Counted from the first letter of the stretch, positions 1-12,053 are shown. The stretch is 64,000 nucleotides of DNA from Gonocerus acuteangulatus (GCA_946811695.1 OX328126.1:85259536-85323535), one strand, 5' to 3'. Program-made: numbers and translations. Notes: generated from the letters alone by a model not told the origin.

Positions 1-609
1 GACATTTCATTTAACTAGGTAAGATTAAGATATAATAATACTAGCTTTTTTAAATTAAATAAGAAAATTATTGAACTTCATAATGGGCTTCATTAAATAT
101 TATTGAGTAACGACACGCAAAGGCTTTCACGTTAATAATGCTTTCTTATCCACGGTTAAGTGTCGTCTAATTACATGCTATTACGAAGATTATAATTAAA
201 GTGTAATAATAAACAACTTTGGCAAATTAAGAACATTATCTTATTTCTAATAATATCAGCAATCAAAATTTAAAAATATAATGGTTATATTCGTTAACCA
301 AGTAAATACGTTTACCGGAACATATTTTGTTTGTGCCGAAATTCTCGCGAATAAAATCGTGACTCTTAAGTTTTTGCGTTACTAGGCTTTCCGGTACACA
401 TTTGGTATTTGGAAGTTAGGAATCGATTTTGAAGATCATTTTTATATCTACTATCAAGGAAAATGGGGAAAACAATATTTTTTCTAGGATTTCCCGACAT
501 ACTCTTATATTTATCGGTTGGGAAACCGGAGTAATCAATTATTAAATTTCCTACAAGTACGGTTCTAATTAGAGTTTTGATGGACCGATCTCATTCTGAG
601 AAATCGCTG

Positions 610-720
610 CTTAAAAGAAGTAACTTCCGCTTAGGATATTGTCTAAGATCTTGCTTTACTTTGAGATTTAATTAAAAAATTTTACATGTGTTTACATTTT
701 TCACGAAAGATTCTAACTCT
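610..720 (-). repeat. dispersed repeat, inverted partner of 10230-10375
   Basis: Shares, in opposite orientation to the second copy, an order of blocks including taagatcttgct, tttgagatttaatt and tgtttacatttttc. Type unknown. Confidence 0.5.
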
Positions 721-800
721 TTTATTCTAAGCTTTACAAAAGGAACTAGGGATAAACGTAATCGCGTTAAGATGACGCAGTTCCTGCCAATCTTGATTAT

Positions 801-950
801 TTACATTTTAACGTCCATTTATACATAAGAAGGATTTATATGACAAGTTGTCTGGAGGTTACAAACTTTTCCCAGCCTGAAGTCTTTACTTTTTTTTAAA
901 AAAAAAGAAAAGCGAACAGCCCCACTGGGCATCGAATCTAGGCAGGGAAT
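801..950 (-). repeat. decayed tRNA-derived SINE (family 1)
   Basis: Has the family's 3' tail motif attttaacgtccatt and, further on, agaaaagc and an eroded gggcatcgaat B-box region. The order matches better copies at 2203-2398 and 9845-10066. Confidence 0.5.
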
Positions 951-1439
951 GGTTGAATTTTGATTAAATTTGGCGCAAAAACATTTTGTCTAAAACGATA
1001 GATCATGTTCGTGAACCAGCAGATTTCTCTGTGATTTTTTCGGGGAAATTTGTGCGAAAAAATAGTAGAGCTAACAGTTTTGCGTTAATATGCACCCGTT
1101 TGAAGTTATCAACGGTCGCAATATCGTGGGTCGTGAGCATCCACGTGGAATTTCGATAGCACAATCTCAGCAGGAGAAGATTGTGCTTAAGATTTCAAAT
1201 GTTTGTTTTATTCCATTAAACTAATTGTGTTGACACGCCTTAAATTCAAGTAAAACAAAAAAAAAAACAAAAAAAAAGAACGAATTGTGTTCCTTTTTCC
1301 GCATGCTTTAAATGCTATTAGCAGTGAAATGGGTTTGGAGATATAACTAACCTTCAGATTTTAGAACTGACGTTGGCATTTTTATTTTTGTAATATCACG
1401 CCTAATTTCATAGGCAGGCTGGAAACATGACGATCCCCT

Positions 1440-2079
1440 ATGGCTATTCTCGTCCTGATGAAGATAGGTAATTTCTGTATAAAAATATTATCTCTTCCTG
1501 AACAACGGTTAGCGCGCAGGTGCTTTGATATATTAGTTATTTTAGATAATAGGGAGCCAGATGAATTAAATTGGATCAGTCAAATGAAACATTTTGCAGC
1601 TTCAAATGTTGTGGAAGAATATTTTACCGATCTAAATAATCCTCAAAGGCTGCTTACCAACAGAAATACGTAATATAATAGTAAAAGCCAGAAATAATTT
1701 ATTATCTAGAGATATTGACCTGGCACTTAACTCAAAATACAATCCAGTTTATAGATTAATCTGTAATTTCTCACATCCAGAACCAGCCAACTATCTTCAA
1801 TTTAATGTCAATATTGAAAAGTTAGGGGCCATAAGCCAATTGAGAGCCTGCAATAGTGAATATACGAGAATATCCCTTAAAAATAAAACCATCATCATAA
1901 AATCTAATGAAATATGTCAGTTGTGTAATAGAAAGATTTATAATAGTTTGAAGTACCTAATGCTGCACTGCCAAACGCATAAAATTCAAAGGCAACAATA
2001 TTTACAGTCATATATATTGGAAAGCAGGGATGTAAAGCTAAATAATATATTTTTATTCTTAAAGAGTGTTCTATAATTA
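1440..2079 (+). pseudogene. LINE ORF2 C-terminal fragment, frameshifted
   Basis: Frame 1 (1440-1673) gives KIGNFCIKILSLPEQRLARR onward. After a one-base shift near 1670 the reading continues through NNLLSRDIDLALNSKYNPVY, YRLICNFSHPE, then ICQLCNRKIYNSLKYLMLHC to a stop at 2076. The C-x2-C...H-x-C pattern in a short C-terminal domain is typical of non-LTR retrotransposon ORF2 ends. No reverse transcriptase core remains. Clade not assigned. Confidence 0.55.
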
Positions 2080-2195
2080 TCTTATGTACTTTCACATTTA
2101 TTGTACCTAGGTATACCTATGTACAATAAATGTGAAAGTAGATAAGATAATTATAGAACACTCTTTAAGAATAAAAATATATTATTTAGCTTTAC
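2032..2195. repeat. long palindrome with 75-bp arms
   Basis: Arms 2032-2106 and 2121-2195 are reverse complements with one mismatch that I can see; the 14-base centre contains aggtatacct. The left arm is the last coding part of the LINE fragment. Confidence 0.85.
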
Positions 2196-2202
2196 TAAAT
2201 AA

Positions 2203-2398
2203 ATAAATTTTAACGTCCATTATTATTAACTAAGAATTTTGGGACGGGTTATCTATAAGTTACCACCCTTTTCTAGCCAGGATAGGCTTTTCTTTTTTCC
2301 AAAGAAAAGCCACCACCCCATAGTGGGAATCGAACCCATGACCTTCGGCACGGAGTTTTAAGTGCTCACGCCTTAACAATCACGGCCATCGGGCCTCC
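2203..2398 (-). repeat. tRNA-derived SINE, family 1
   Basis: Read on the minus strand it begins ggaggcccgatggccgtga (A-box-like, of the class II Ser/Leu tRNA type), then ggttcgattcc (B box), a body with cctatcctggctag, and ends in taacgtt...aatttatttattta. This is one of the best copies. Near-full copies also lie at 9845-10066, 13131-13340 and 44590-44765. Confidence 0.75.
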
Positions 2399-2882
2399 AG
2401 TCTCCAAATAATAACTATAAATTATAATAAAATGCAGGGGTCAAAAAAAAATTTTCACTTTTATTTTAATAACATATTTTTTAATCTTTTACTTTTATTT
2501 CCATTTTAAAAAGTAAAAAAACGAAAATAACTTTTTGGTTTTAAACATATTTAAAAAAAAGGTTTTGTTTTGCTGTTATTTTTGTGCTTAAAAAATAAAA
2601 GTTTTAAAGTAATTTTTATTAAAATACTTAATAGGAAAAAGTTTAAAGGAATAGATTAAAGCTACTAATGTCTATTTTTGTTTTGTTTCAACAAACATAT
2701 GTTAGTAAATAACCATAAATAAATTTTTAAATAAAGAACAGTGTACTTGAAAGCCTATAAAGTCAAAGCAGAAAATTTTGCCGAAGAAATAGTGTTCCGA
2801 ACTTGATGATTTACACATGAGACAATGTACTTTTCTACCAAATTTGATCAAAATCGGATCATTATTGAACTTGCTAGTGCAC

Positions 2883-2888
<6 letters not shown>

Positions 2889-2938
<50 letters not shown>
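2889..2938. repeat. (AT)n microsatellite
   Basis: About 50 bp of uninterrupted AT dinucleotides directly beside the foldback element starting at 2947. Confidence 0.95.
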
Positions 2939-2941
<3 letters not shown>

Positions 2942-2946
2942 TAAAA

Positions 2947-3634
2947 ATGCAGTTTCCAGCCCTCCAAACCGATTTCTTTCAAATTTTGCACAATAACGTA
3001 TTTTGATGCACTAAACACGAATACGATTAAAAAAAACGTCGGATTTAACTAGGAAAGAAGTTATTAAGCACTTAAGTTCACTGTTATGCAGGTTATGAGA
3101 GCTAACGTAAACAACTAAATTTGTGACGACTTTAAGGCATACATGCTATGCGTTTCCGCTCGCTCAAGAAGATAACAAAACCCCAGACAATCCAACTCGC
3201 TAAAATTAATAGAATATAATATTAAGCACTAAAGTTAGGAAGGTTATAAAACTAGGCGTCATCAGCATATTTGTAAACACGCGCATGCGCAGATATGTAA
3301 CATTGGGAAACAGCGAACTCTCATTTGAAATGTTCAGAAACCATTTATTCGAAAATATTGTCAATTTTAAGGACATCTCACCTGTCGCTTAAGGGCATAC
3401 GTGCTATGCGTTTCCGCTCGCTACGCTCGCTCAAGAAAATAACAAAACCCCAGTCAATCCAACTCGCTATAATTAATAGCTCTCATAACCTGCACAACAG
3501 TGAACTTAAGTGCTTAATAACTTCTTTCCTAGTTAAATCCGACGTTTTTTTTTATCGTATTCGTGTTTAGTGCATCAAAATACGTTATTGTGCAAAATTT
3601 GAAAGAAATCGGTTTGGAGGGCTGGAAACTGCAT
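2947..3634. mobile_element. foldback/MITE-like element with 158-bp inverted ends
   Basis: Ends 2947-3104 and 3477-3634 are near-perfect inverted repeats beginning atgcagtttccagccctcc. The interior holds two direct copies (3133-3212 and 3391-3478) of a block with gctatgcgtttccgctcgct. No transposase is visible. No clear target-site duplication was found, so the class is open. Confidence 0.75.
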
Positions 3635-4073
3635 CACAAATTTAAACTGCCAGTACTTTTGTGATCTATGGGGTGTGAAACGTGGAAACTCTCATCGGCA
3701 CCTCCGAATTTCTCATAAAGCATGCAGAACAAGAAACAGTTCATTGATATCAACAGCTGCCATCAATTACTTAAAATGCTTTATACTCGATTTATTTGTT
3801 ACTAGTTCAGAACACATATTTCATAAGATGAATCGTTTGATTCCACTTGTCTTAAGATGGGAGCCACTCAGGTAATACAGGCAAAGAAATAAACATTATA
3901 TCGTCGTTACAAATGCAAAGTATCGAATGTGAAAATCGCCACTTTCCAGAGTGGAAAAACGTTTATTCGTTACTTTTTTTTTTTTTGGTCTTTTGACAGT
4001 GGAATAGTTTCCCTTTCATAGAGTGAACTAAGATTCAAGAGTTTGCCCTACATAAGTCCAGCAGAAATTAGTA

Positions 4074-4190
4074 TTTATTTATTTATTTTACGAGCTTCGC
4101 AACGACGGCGACTTGCTCTTTTTTTTTAAGATACAGTAAAAAATACAAATTTATATATTCACAATTATCAGTAACTTATGGTACTAAATA

Positions 4191-4229
<39 letters not shown>

Positions 4230-4435
4230 AAGGAGAACATAAGACAAAAGTTAGTAGGTTTGTGTTAAGAATTAATTGCTAAACATTATTTAGAGCCTTG
4301 CTATTTGAACTATAGTTAATGTATTTACATAACTTATCACTAAAACCAACTGCCATTATTTATATTTATTAGGTCATGGAGGATGCTACATGTTGTGGTT
4401 TTCCATTAATGACCAAGCAAAATTGAGTAATAATT

Positions 4436-4466
<31 letters not shown>

Positions 4467-5647
4467 TGTTTATGTATTTTAAATATTGGAGTATAGAGTG
4501 TATGTATGGACTACCCTCTGTAAGAAGTTCTTGTAGGTCGTGTGGAATGTTCAGTTTGTCACGTCTTTTACATTCAGTGAGTATATGTTTAATTGTCAAT
4601 GTTGTCTTACAAAGTCTGCGTATCGGTTTGTCTTTTTTCTCCATGAGGTAATTATTTGTGAGCAACGAGTGTCCAATGCGAAGTCTGGTCAGTACTACTT
4701 GGTCTCTTCTTGTCAAGGTGTATTGTTCGTTACTCCATGCTTTTACTGTGTTCTTAATTTGTGATAATTTGTTGTTTGTTTTTAGCCAGTGATGCAACCA
4801 GTCGTTTAATGTATGTGTGCGTAATGTGTGAACTAAATCATCTAACGTTATGTTTTCAATGTCTACGATCTGTTTATTTGTTGCGTCTTTTGCATGTTTG
4901 TCTACTGATGTACTTAGTCCGATATCCTCGTGTCCGGGTAGCCATAATAGTGTAAGTGTGCGATTGCTGAGTTGTTCGTATATCTGTTTAATTATTGGAT
5001 GGTTAGTATAAATATTATCGAGGGAGCGTAAAGAACTGAGTGAGTCTGTACATAGGAGGATGTTTGTGTTTTCAGTGTTATGTAGTTTTGTAAGGGCTAA
5101 GTGTATGGCGTGTAATTCGGCTGTGTAGATACTTGTGTTGTCATGTAATTTGATTGAATGTGTTTGGTTTTGGTTAATGGCTGCTGCCATGAGATGGTGT
5201 TTTCGATCCGTCTGTGTAGATGTGAATATGGTTACGTTTGTCTGCCAAAAGTGAGATAAATATGGTTTTGTAAATTTTGTTGGATAGTGGATGATTTTTT
5301 TAAAAATTGTGCTAGTGTTAAATCAATCTTGTAGTTCTTTACGCTCCAAGGAGGGAACGTTAACGGTGTGTTTGTGTATGTGGGTGTGTGTAGTGTATCT
5401 CTATCAGTATGATGATGCGTGTATCTTATGAGTAGTGGCTTCTGTTTTGGATTTTTTTGTATGTATTTGTTTATCAGGGAACTCTTCATAAAGTATTTTG
5501 TACAGGCTGTATTTAAGGTTTTTGATTTTAAGAGAAACTTTATACCCAAGTACCTCCGTCTATATTCCAGTGGAGGTTCTCCAGCTTCTACACAAATGCT
5601 ATCAGCGGGACTTGATCTGAAGAAATTAGTAAAGATTGAAAATGAAC
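4074..5647 (-). mobile_element. 5'-truncated LINE with RNase H domain
   Basis: Minus-strand reading: VEAGEPPLEYRRRYLGIKFL (about 5617-5540), then a degenerate linker, then IYTDGSKT and, after a frameshift, IYTAELHAIHLALTKLH, LLCTDSLSSL, LLWLPGHEDIG and VDKHAKDAT (5190-4369). These are the D, E, D and H/D motifs of a LINE-encoded RNase H. A C-terminal part with LTECKRRDKL follows. The 13-bp duplication gcagaaattagta at 4061-4073 and 5648-5660 flanks it, and the minus-strand tail is (TAAA)n. This fits target-primed insertion. Poly-A runs at 4191-4225 and 4440-4466 (plus) break the element. Confidence 0.75.
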
Positions 5648-5676
5648 GCAGAAATTAGTAAAGATTGAAAATGAAC
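5619..5676. repeat. ~30-bp tandem duplication at LINE 5' junction
   Basis: The block gaaattagtaaagattgaaa followed by atgaacg occurs twice in a row. Confidence 0.8.
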
Positions 5677-6890
5677 GATGCATTTTTTCACATTCGATAC
5701 TTTGCATTTGTATCGACGATATCGTCTAAATCCTGCTCGTATAAAGAACTTTACAAATTCTCCATGGTTCGTATTTGGGTCCTTGACTGGCTGACCAATT
5801 GTCCTCATTGGAATATAATTAATCCGCGTCCTTCACTGAGTAACAGGCGTAAGGAAATTGAACTGGGGCAAGGCGTCTCCACAGATTGCATAAGTCAAGC
5901 TGTATCTTATGGAATCACAATTATTGTTCAAGTTTTAATGGAGTATGTTTTTGATATCAGAAAATAATATAAATTTTGTTTTGACATGAAAACATCATCA
6001 CACAAACGCGAAATTGTAAAAGTATAACGGAAGTGCTGTCAACGGTCACGTGACCAGAAAGTGATTTTGGCGGGAAATTAAATTCGTGATTTTGTCGGGA
6101 ATTGATTTTTTAAACATTGCTGCGTATTACAGATGCGCAACAACGGTTATTCTTGTTGACGATTGTTAATCAACTTTAGTGGTAATTGCTTGGTCCATTT
6201 TCTAGTAAACAGTCAGTAGTACTTCTGTTTGCGCGGCGCAGTGGTGTCGAGTGGGAAAACACTCAAAACCGAAGGTATTCAATCCCGTTCGAACTAGAAA
6301 TTGTTTATACCTAATTAATAGAAGAATACTGCTCTAATATTGATTTTCCATTTTATTACTAGTTCAGATGCCAAAACACCTTTTTGTTGACCGTTTTTTC
6401 ACTGAGTAAAAGTCTCACAGTTTTTAGCGAAAAATAAAACAATATTTTATACTACTTATTTTATTCCTGAAAAATAGGTTTTACCTAGGAAGTCTCATGG
6501 GTATATGTAGCTTTTAAATGATTTTTTTTTCCAAGATATACCATGAACTTGGTGAATTTAGGTTCTTAAGATAACTGTAATGAACCAAAATTATCCTTAG
6601 TTTAATTGGTGTAGAAAAATAGCAAAGTCCGTCACGCAGGAGCTGCATAACTAAGCACTTTCCTCAGAATTTGGGTAGTGTAGATTGCTTTCCAGAACAA
6701 TTTGCTTAAAATATCCTACATAAATAAAATAAAAACATGAATAGTTCTCTTTTAAATTTGTAATGAGTAACTGATCAATTAATAATTTGCTTCCAGAGTT
6801 ATGTTTACACATGGTACCTATTACACTACGTAATAAATACAAAAAACCTCATATTATCGTATTTTGATCTAACGCAGGAACAGGATACAG
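5677..6890. other. no recognised gene
   Basis: Contains a chance ORF at 5665-5967 with no recognisable family. Nothing else is seen. Confidence 0.4.
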
Positions 6891-6973
6891 TCACTCTAGT
6901 GGTAGAAAGCGCTCCTTGCGGCGGCTTTGTGAACCTACGTCTGGCGGGTTTTTCTATTGAAATATATTACAAA

Positions 6974-7650
6974 GTAAACCCCCCTTTCCGATTGACCGAT
7001 TCAGCTCATGTTTACAACACTTCTTTCTCATGTTTTACCCACAACGTATACCGCGTTTCGTTACAATACAGCAGAAATTACGACCAATATAGTATATTAG
7101 TAATTTGGGTCCGGAGTAAACCCCCCCCTCCTAATGAACCGATTTAGTTTATTTTTACAACACATATTTACCTGTAGATTACCACTACGAATACCGAGTT
7201 CCGTCAAAAAAAACCAAAAATCACGGCTGGTAGTGGCGAATTGGTATTGTGGGTCCGGAGTAAACCCCCCCTCCTAATGAACCGATTTAGTTTATTTTTA
7301 CAACACATATTTACCTGTAGATTACCACTACGAATGCCGAGTTTCGTCGAAATATACCAAAAATCACGGCTGGTAGTGGCAAATTGGTTTTGTGGGTCCC
7401 CCTCCTTATGAACCGATTTAGCTCATTTTTATATCTCACTTTGCTCTCTATATTAGCACTACGAATACCAAGTTTCGTTGAAATATAACAAATATTACGG
7501 CTGACATGGTCAAATTAGTGTTTTGGGTTCGGGGTAAACCCCCCCTTCCGGTGGACCGATTTTGGTGGTTAACGAACTCGTTCAATCGTTTGCTAATTGA
7601 ATGCTATATACCAAGTTTCGTGACGAAAAAACAAAAACTCTGGCCGCTAT
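6974..7650. repeat. tandem array of ~140-bp units, about five copies
   Basis: Units start near 6974, 7116, 7261, 7399 and 7535, marked by taaacccccc followed by accgatttagtt, a block near taccactacgaat and then tcacggctggtagtgg. Spacing is 136-145 bp. The array runs into acacacac and an (AT)n tract at 7680-7741. Confidence 0.8.
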
Positions 7651-7661
7651 CATGTTAACAG

Positions 7662-7677
7662 ACACACACACACACAC

Positions 7678-7741
<64 letters not shown>
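7662..7741. repeat. (CA)n-(AT)n microsatellite
   Basis: A short run of CA dinucleotides followed by about 60 bp of AT dinucleotides. Confidence 0.95.
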
Positions 7742-7743
<2 letters not shown>

Positions 7744-8053
7744 AACGGGGGTCATTTTCGGGGTCTACTAGGTAGGATCGATAAAGATTTGAAGAATTTT
7801 TTCAAAAATTCCGTCAAGAGTGCAACCTCAATAGCTACTTTCCTTCGGAGGAAAGTGCTAAAATGAACATTTTGTTCAAAGCTGACGTTTCCATATAGAC
7901 TTCATAATTTGCTAGTCGCCTCCGTTGCGATCCAGCAATAAATAAGTAAAGAAAAAATAATAAAATGAAGGTACCAAAAGCAAATTTACCATTATTATTT
8001 TCTCCAGAGAGTTGTTGAACAGTTTTTGATAGCAAGTAACTTAAAAAAACTAA

Positions 8054-9086
8054 GGCTACGTTCATGGTGAGGATTGATTCTGCGATGCTACGAAAGCTAC
8101 TCTGATGCCCCGATGTATTCTACATCGATGGAGGGTGTTCATGCTGACTCACCCTCCCCTTTTTAAAGGCTATCTAGTTTCTTCAGTTGTGCACGAGCAG
8201 TTATTAAGCCAGGATGTTATGAGCGGCAACGACAGTGATAGTGTTGTTTCGGCTTTAAGAAAGTGGTGGGAGTTTAGTTCTCTGCCAAATCGTAAATACA
8301 GTGTTCACCCAGTAAACATGGTTTCTTTTAGGAATCATTTTTATATTAATTATGACGTTTAAATGTAATATTATTTATTGACAGCCCTCATGAAGATGGA
8401 AGAATAGTCCGAAACGTCTAAATTATGTAATAAAAGTATATGTTGAAATTTGAAGATTTATTCCTCACCTTGGATTGTAATAACTGCTTCAATCTCTGGA
8501 AAAAAACTATTGTTGTTTCTTGAGATATACGTTATATAATATTGCTGAGGTAATAGATAATTTCATACTGTAATAATGTGTCTAACTACAAACAGTAATT
8601 GTTGAAAAAGTATTATAAGTTAAAAATATAACCTTCCACCCCAAGTTGTGTGGCAATTCTTGCCCACTCTTTCGCCAGGACATACCTATTGTGATGGTTT
8701 TTGTCACTTTTATCCCAAACGGAATTTGCTGAACATATTAATTCAATTAATTTTTCTTTCATCTCGACAACGGAATAACCACAAAAGAATAATCACACAA
8801 GATGAGGAAGTAATGAGAGAGGGTAGGTGACCTGCGCACTACAGTCCTTTTGAAGGAACCAATCACAGTCAAGCCCACATCGCGGCTTCCCTCCTCACTG
8901 CGAGGAGAAAACAAAATACTTGTTCTTCCCCGCGGTCACTGCGCGGGTGCGAGAATAGCATCGGAAGTAAGGATCGTCACTATGAACACTCCCACCTTAA
9001 TACATATGTTTGTTTTACATCGGGGCAGCGCTCATCGGAGTAGCTATCGTAGCATCGCAGAATGAATCCTCACCATGAACGTAGCT
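8054..9086. mobile_element. 1033-bp terminal-inverted-repeat element with TAA duplications (PIF/Harbinger-like)
   Basis: Ends read ggctacgttcatggtgagg on the left and its near-complement on the right. Similarity extends about 65 bp and, more weakly, to the gggtgttcatgctgac region. TAA flanks both ends (8051-8053, 9087-9089), as for PIF/Harbinger. No transposase is visible, so it is non-autonomous. Confidence 0.65.
8360..8470 (+). repeat. Penelope-like terminal-repeat fragment (decayed)
   Basis: Contains ccctcatgaagatggaag and then gtccgaaacgtct, followed by an A/T-rich tail. This resembles the ctgatga...gaaacgtc core at 38114-38146. Preceded by an open reading of 85 aa of unknown kind. Confidence 0.35.
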
Positions 9087-9089
9087 TAA

Positions 9090-9680
9090 CAGTGAGGTCC
9101 ACCTAATTAATATCTCGTGTGCAACTGTCAAAATTTATTATTTATGAGGAAAAACGTTAATAAAAAGGAATAAAGGGAGAACAGTTAACAGTATTACATT
9201 GGTTGTTAATTTATTCAACACTGAGGACGAAAATTCATTTGGAAGTATACATATCTCTAACAATTGAGTAAAATGTGACTTTTTAAATTGAATATTTGCT
9301 TTTTTCATGGTTTTTATAATATAAAATACGTATATCTTCAAAAATAATTATTCTTCCGAAATGTTAGTGGTCTCATTTGATTCGAAACGAAACCATACTT
9401 CAAAAAAGATACCGAAATCTGAATGATTCATGTAACTACTAGGTTTTTCCGGCAAATTTTGGTCCACCGTGATGTAATCTAATGAACCTGATTATTATTT
9501 TTAATTATTGCTTGAGAAATGTATATACATACTTCCTGGTTTTCGTTTATTTACTTATTGTCAAGCATGTGTAAGTACATCTTGTTTAATCAGTGTTTGT
9601 TCCATATTACAGTTAAACTTCGACAGCTATAATTACATCAATGTGTAAACATGTAACTACGTGTTCTTGTAATTAGTTTC
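9090..9680. other. no recognised gene
   Basis: AT-rich with chance ORFs only. Confidence 0.4.
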
Positions 9681-9804
9681 TTGTTACTACCAACCACATT
9701 TCGTTACACAATGTTTAACATCTCTCACTTTATCATGTTTCAATTTCTGTACATGTTTAGGGCAAGTGCATTTATAATTATTTTGCCACAGCAGAAAGTT
9801 TCCG

Positions 9805-9807
<3 letters not shown>

Positions 9808-9854
<47 letters not shown>
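9808..9854. repeat. (AT)n microsatellite
   Basis: AT dinucleotides abutting the tail of the SINE copy that follows. Confidence 0.95.
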
Positions 9855-9858
<4 letters not shown>

Positions 9859-10066
9859 TTATTTAAATTTTAACGTCCATTTACTATTAACTAGGAAATT
9901 TAGGACGGGTTATCTATAGGTTACCACCCTTTTCTAGCCAGGATAGGGCTGATGCCTTTTCTTTTTTCTAAAGAAAAGCCACCACCCCTAGTGGGAATCG
10001 AACCCACGACCTTTGGCTCAGAGTGTTAAGTGCTCACGCCTTAACCCTCACGGCCATCAGGTCTCC
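9845..10066 (-). repeat. tRNA-derived SINE, family 1
   Basis: Minus strand: ggagacctgatggccgtgag A-box region, gggttcgattcccac B box, body gcatcagccctatcctggct, tail ending taacgttaaaatt. It is flanked by AT microsatellites on both sides. Confidence 0.8.
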
Positions 10067-10074
10067 TATATATG

Positions 10075-10123
10075 TATATTGATATATATAGGATATATAT
10101 ATATATATATATATACATATCCT

Positions 10124-10190
<67 letters not shown>
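10075..10190. repeat. (AT)n tracts
   Basis: Two AT arrays, about 10090-10113 and 10130-10190, with short aggatat spacers in inverted arrangement. Confidence 0.9.
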
Positions 10191-10192
<2 letters not shown>

Positions 10193-10229
10193 CACCGAAA
10201 TGTTCTAAAAAGTCTTTTTTCGAAAGCTG

Positions 10230-10375
10230 AGAATGGAAACAGTTTTGTCTCAATCTTTCCTAAAAAATGTAAACACTTTTAAAGAGGGAAAATTAAATCT
10301 CAAAGCGAAGCAAGATCTTAGGCACCACAACAGGAAACTGACAGTATCCAAAGCGGAAATAACTTCAATTCTTCT
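10230..10375. repeat. dispersed repeat, inverted partner of 610-720
   Basis: Contains gcgaagcaagatcttaggc and aaagcggaaataacttcaat, the inverted counterpart of the first copy. Family unknown. Confidence 0.5.
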
Positions 10376-10379
10376 TCTC

Positions 10380-12053
10380 TTCTAGGTAACTGTCTAGGAG
10401 TGCTCGCCATCTTGTCAAGGTTGTCTACCGTGGTACTCGCTCTTATGGGAACCAATGTGTAGTAACTGGTTTGTTTAATCTGATCATTTGTTCGAGGATT
10501 TGTGTAAATGTTAGATTTTGGCAGTATATGTTCTGTATTTATGCCCAGTGACAGGCCGCGCTCTTAACTAGATACTTATCATTACAGGTCGCATTTATAA
10601 TAATAAAAAATATTCTTTTTACGATCACACAACGCATGTTTCTTGTGCTAAAACATACATTTTATTAATTTATTTTATATTTTTTAGAACATTTTTCGAT
10701 AAGATTGTAATGGAAATTAAATATATGGAAATGAGAATGGCGAAAATTTAGAATTTATTGTTTCCATGAGCCAAATTGGTTACTAGCGAAGAAGGGCGAT
10801 TCAGAGAAGAAATGAAAATAGACACTTCCTTTACAAGTTTTATTTTAGGCACGGGGCAATTTCATCAGCTCCTGCTATCATCCTCAGAACTGTGACAGAA
10901 CAAGTGATACAAAAACTTTCTTGTAAACCTATAAAAACTTGTACATTAACATAAAAATGAAGCAAAAATGTATCAGTGACAATAGTTTTGTTTTGTCAAC
11001 AATAAATCAATAAACAAATAAAAAACATCGTCTTAACGATAAAAAACAAAGCTGAGGAAAGCGGCTGGGCGGTTATGTTGAGCTTTACGGACTGACTGAA
11101 GGGAGACCTTACTGAAAGCATTGAGTGCCTAGAAATTCATTTCTACCCAGAAAATAATCTTATGAGGATGAAGATGAAACTTTTCTGGAACAAAACAAAT
11201 ACATTGTAAGCGATTGGCCTTATACAAAAATGTCTTAAAAACAAAGAGATAATAAGCAAGATCTAAATAGGACACGATGTCTGAGTGGAAATGAGTTCGC
11301 CGATCCAGATTGAATGCAACTGCCAAGACTGAAGGAGATATTGTCTATTTCCAAGTCCTGATATGGTTTATCAAAGGAGCAGAGGAAGAGACACTGACGA
11401 AATAGGGCGGTGGTTGGCTAGAAACAAAGACTACCTTTCAAAGAGTTTATTTCATAGTCGCAAATAGAAATAGCGAAAGCCAAATTTAGACCAAAAATGG
11501 AAAATGGTTTTTATAGATATCTAGATCCACTGCGCTTATGTTATTTTGAAGTATTCTATAATCTTGCCCTGTAATCTTTATGAACAGTATATAAAGAATC
11601 CATTTTTTTGTTAGTTCTAAAGAAAAATCTAGTATTTTGGAACCATTCTCTACTTAAATTTAATTTTTATTCAATTTTCTGAGCGCATTTTCTAATTAAT
11701 TGGTCATTCTTGGGAGTTTGTTTAAAAAACAGTCATAGTTTGACATCACATCTGTTCTGAAGATCGTTTGCTTCGTGGTAGTGTTTTTTATTAAAGTAAA
11801 ACATCACACTGCCATAATTTAGTGAAACATATATATTTCTTTTTTTTCGGGGGAACTATACTTGATAAATGAAAAGAATTCGGTTGCACGTAATTTTTTT
11901 TATCAATGATTATTAATTTAAAATAAGTAGAATATTTGTATCAAATTATTCTCACAATTATTTAAAAGGTTTCCATTTTTAATACTTTCTATGGAAGAGA
12001 GATATGATCTGCATGGAAAATCCCATGTAGGCAACGTTTTAACTTCAAATATA
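10380..12053. other. no recognised gene
   Basis: Chance ORFs only (11129-11326, 11918-12142). No repeat recognised. Confidence 0.4.

Larger units (their letters stand above)
1..1430. other. AT-rich DNA without recognised gene
   Basis: No coding exon seen. Bases about 610-720 match, in inverted orientation, 10230-10375, so they belong to a dispersed repeat. Bases about 801-950 look like a decayed copy of the tRNA-derived SINE. Confidence 0.4.
3898..5722. repeat. inverted repeats flanking a LINE insertion
   Basis: Bases 3898-3935 and 5687-5722 are inverted copies around acaaatgcaaagtatcgaat. They look like the arms of an older ~240-bp foldback split by the LINE at 4074-5647. Confidence 0.55.

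Noticed and set aside
2322..2395. Possible tRNA gene on the minus strand
   Set aside because: A- and B-box-like motifs are present, but there is no complete cloverleaf and the same sequence with a fixed non-tRNA tail recurs; it is a SINE head.
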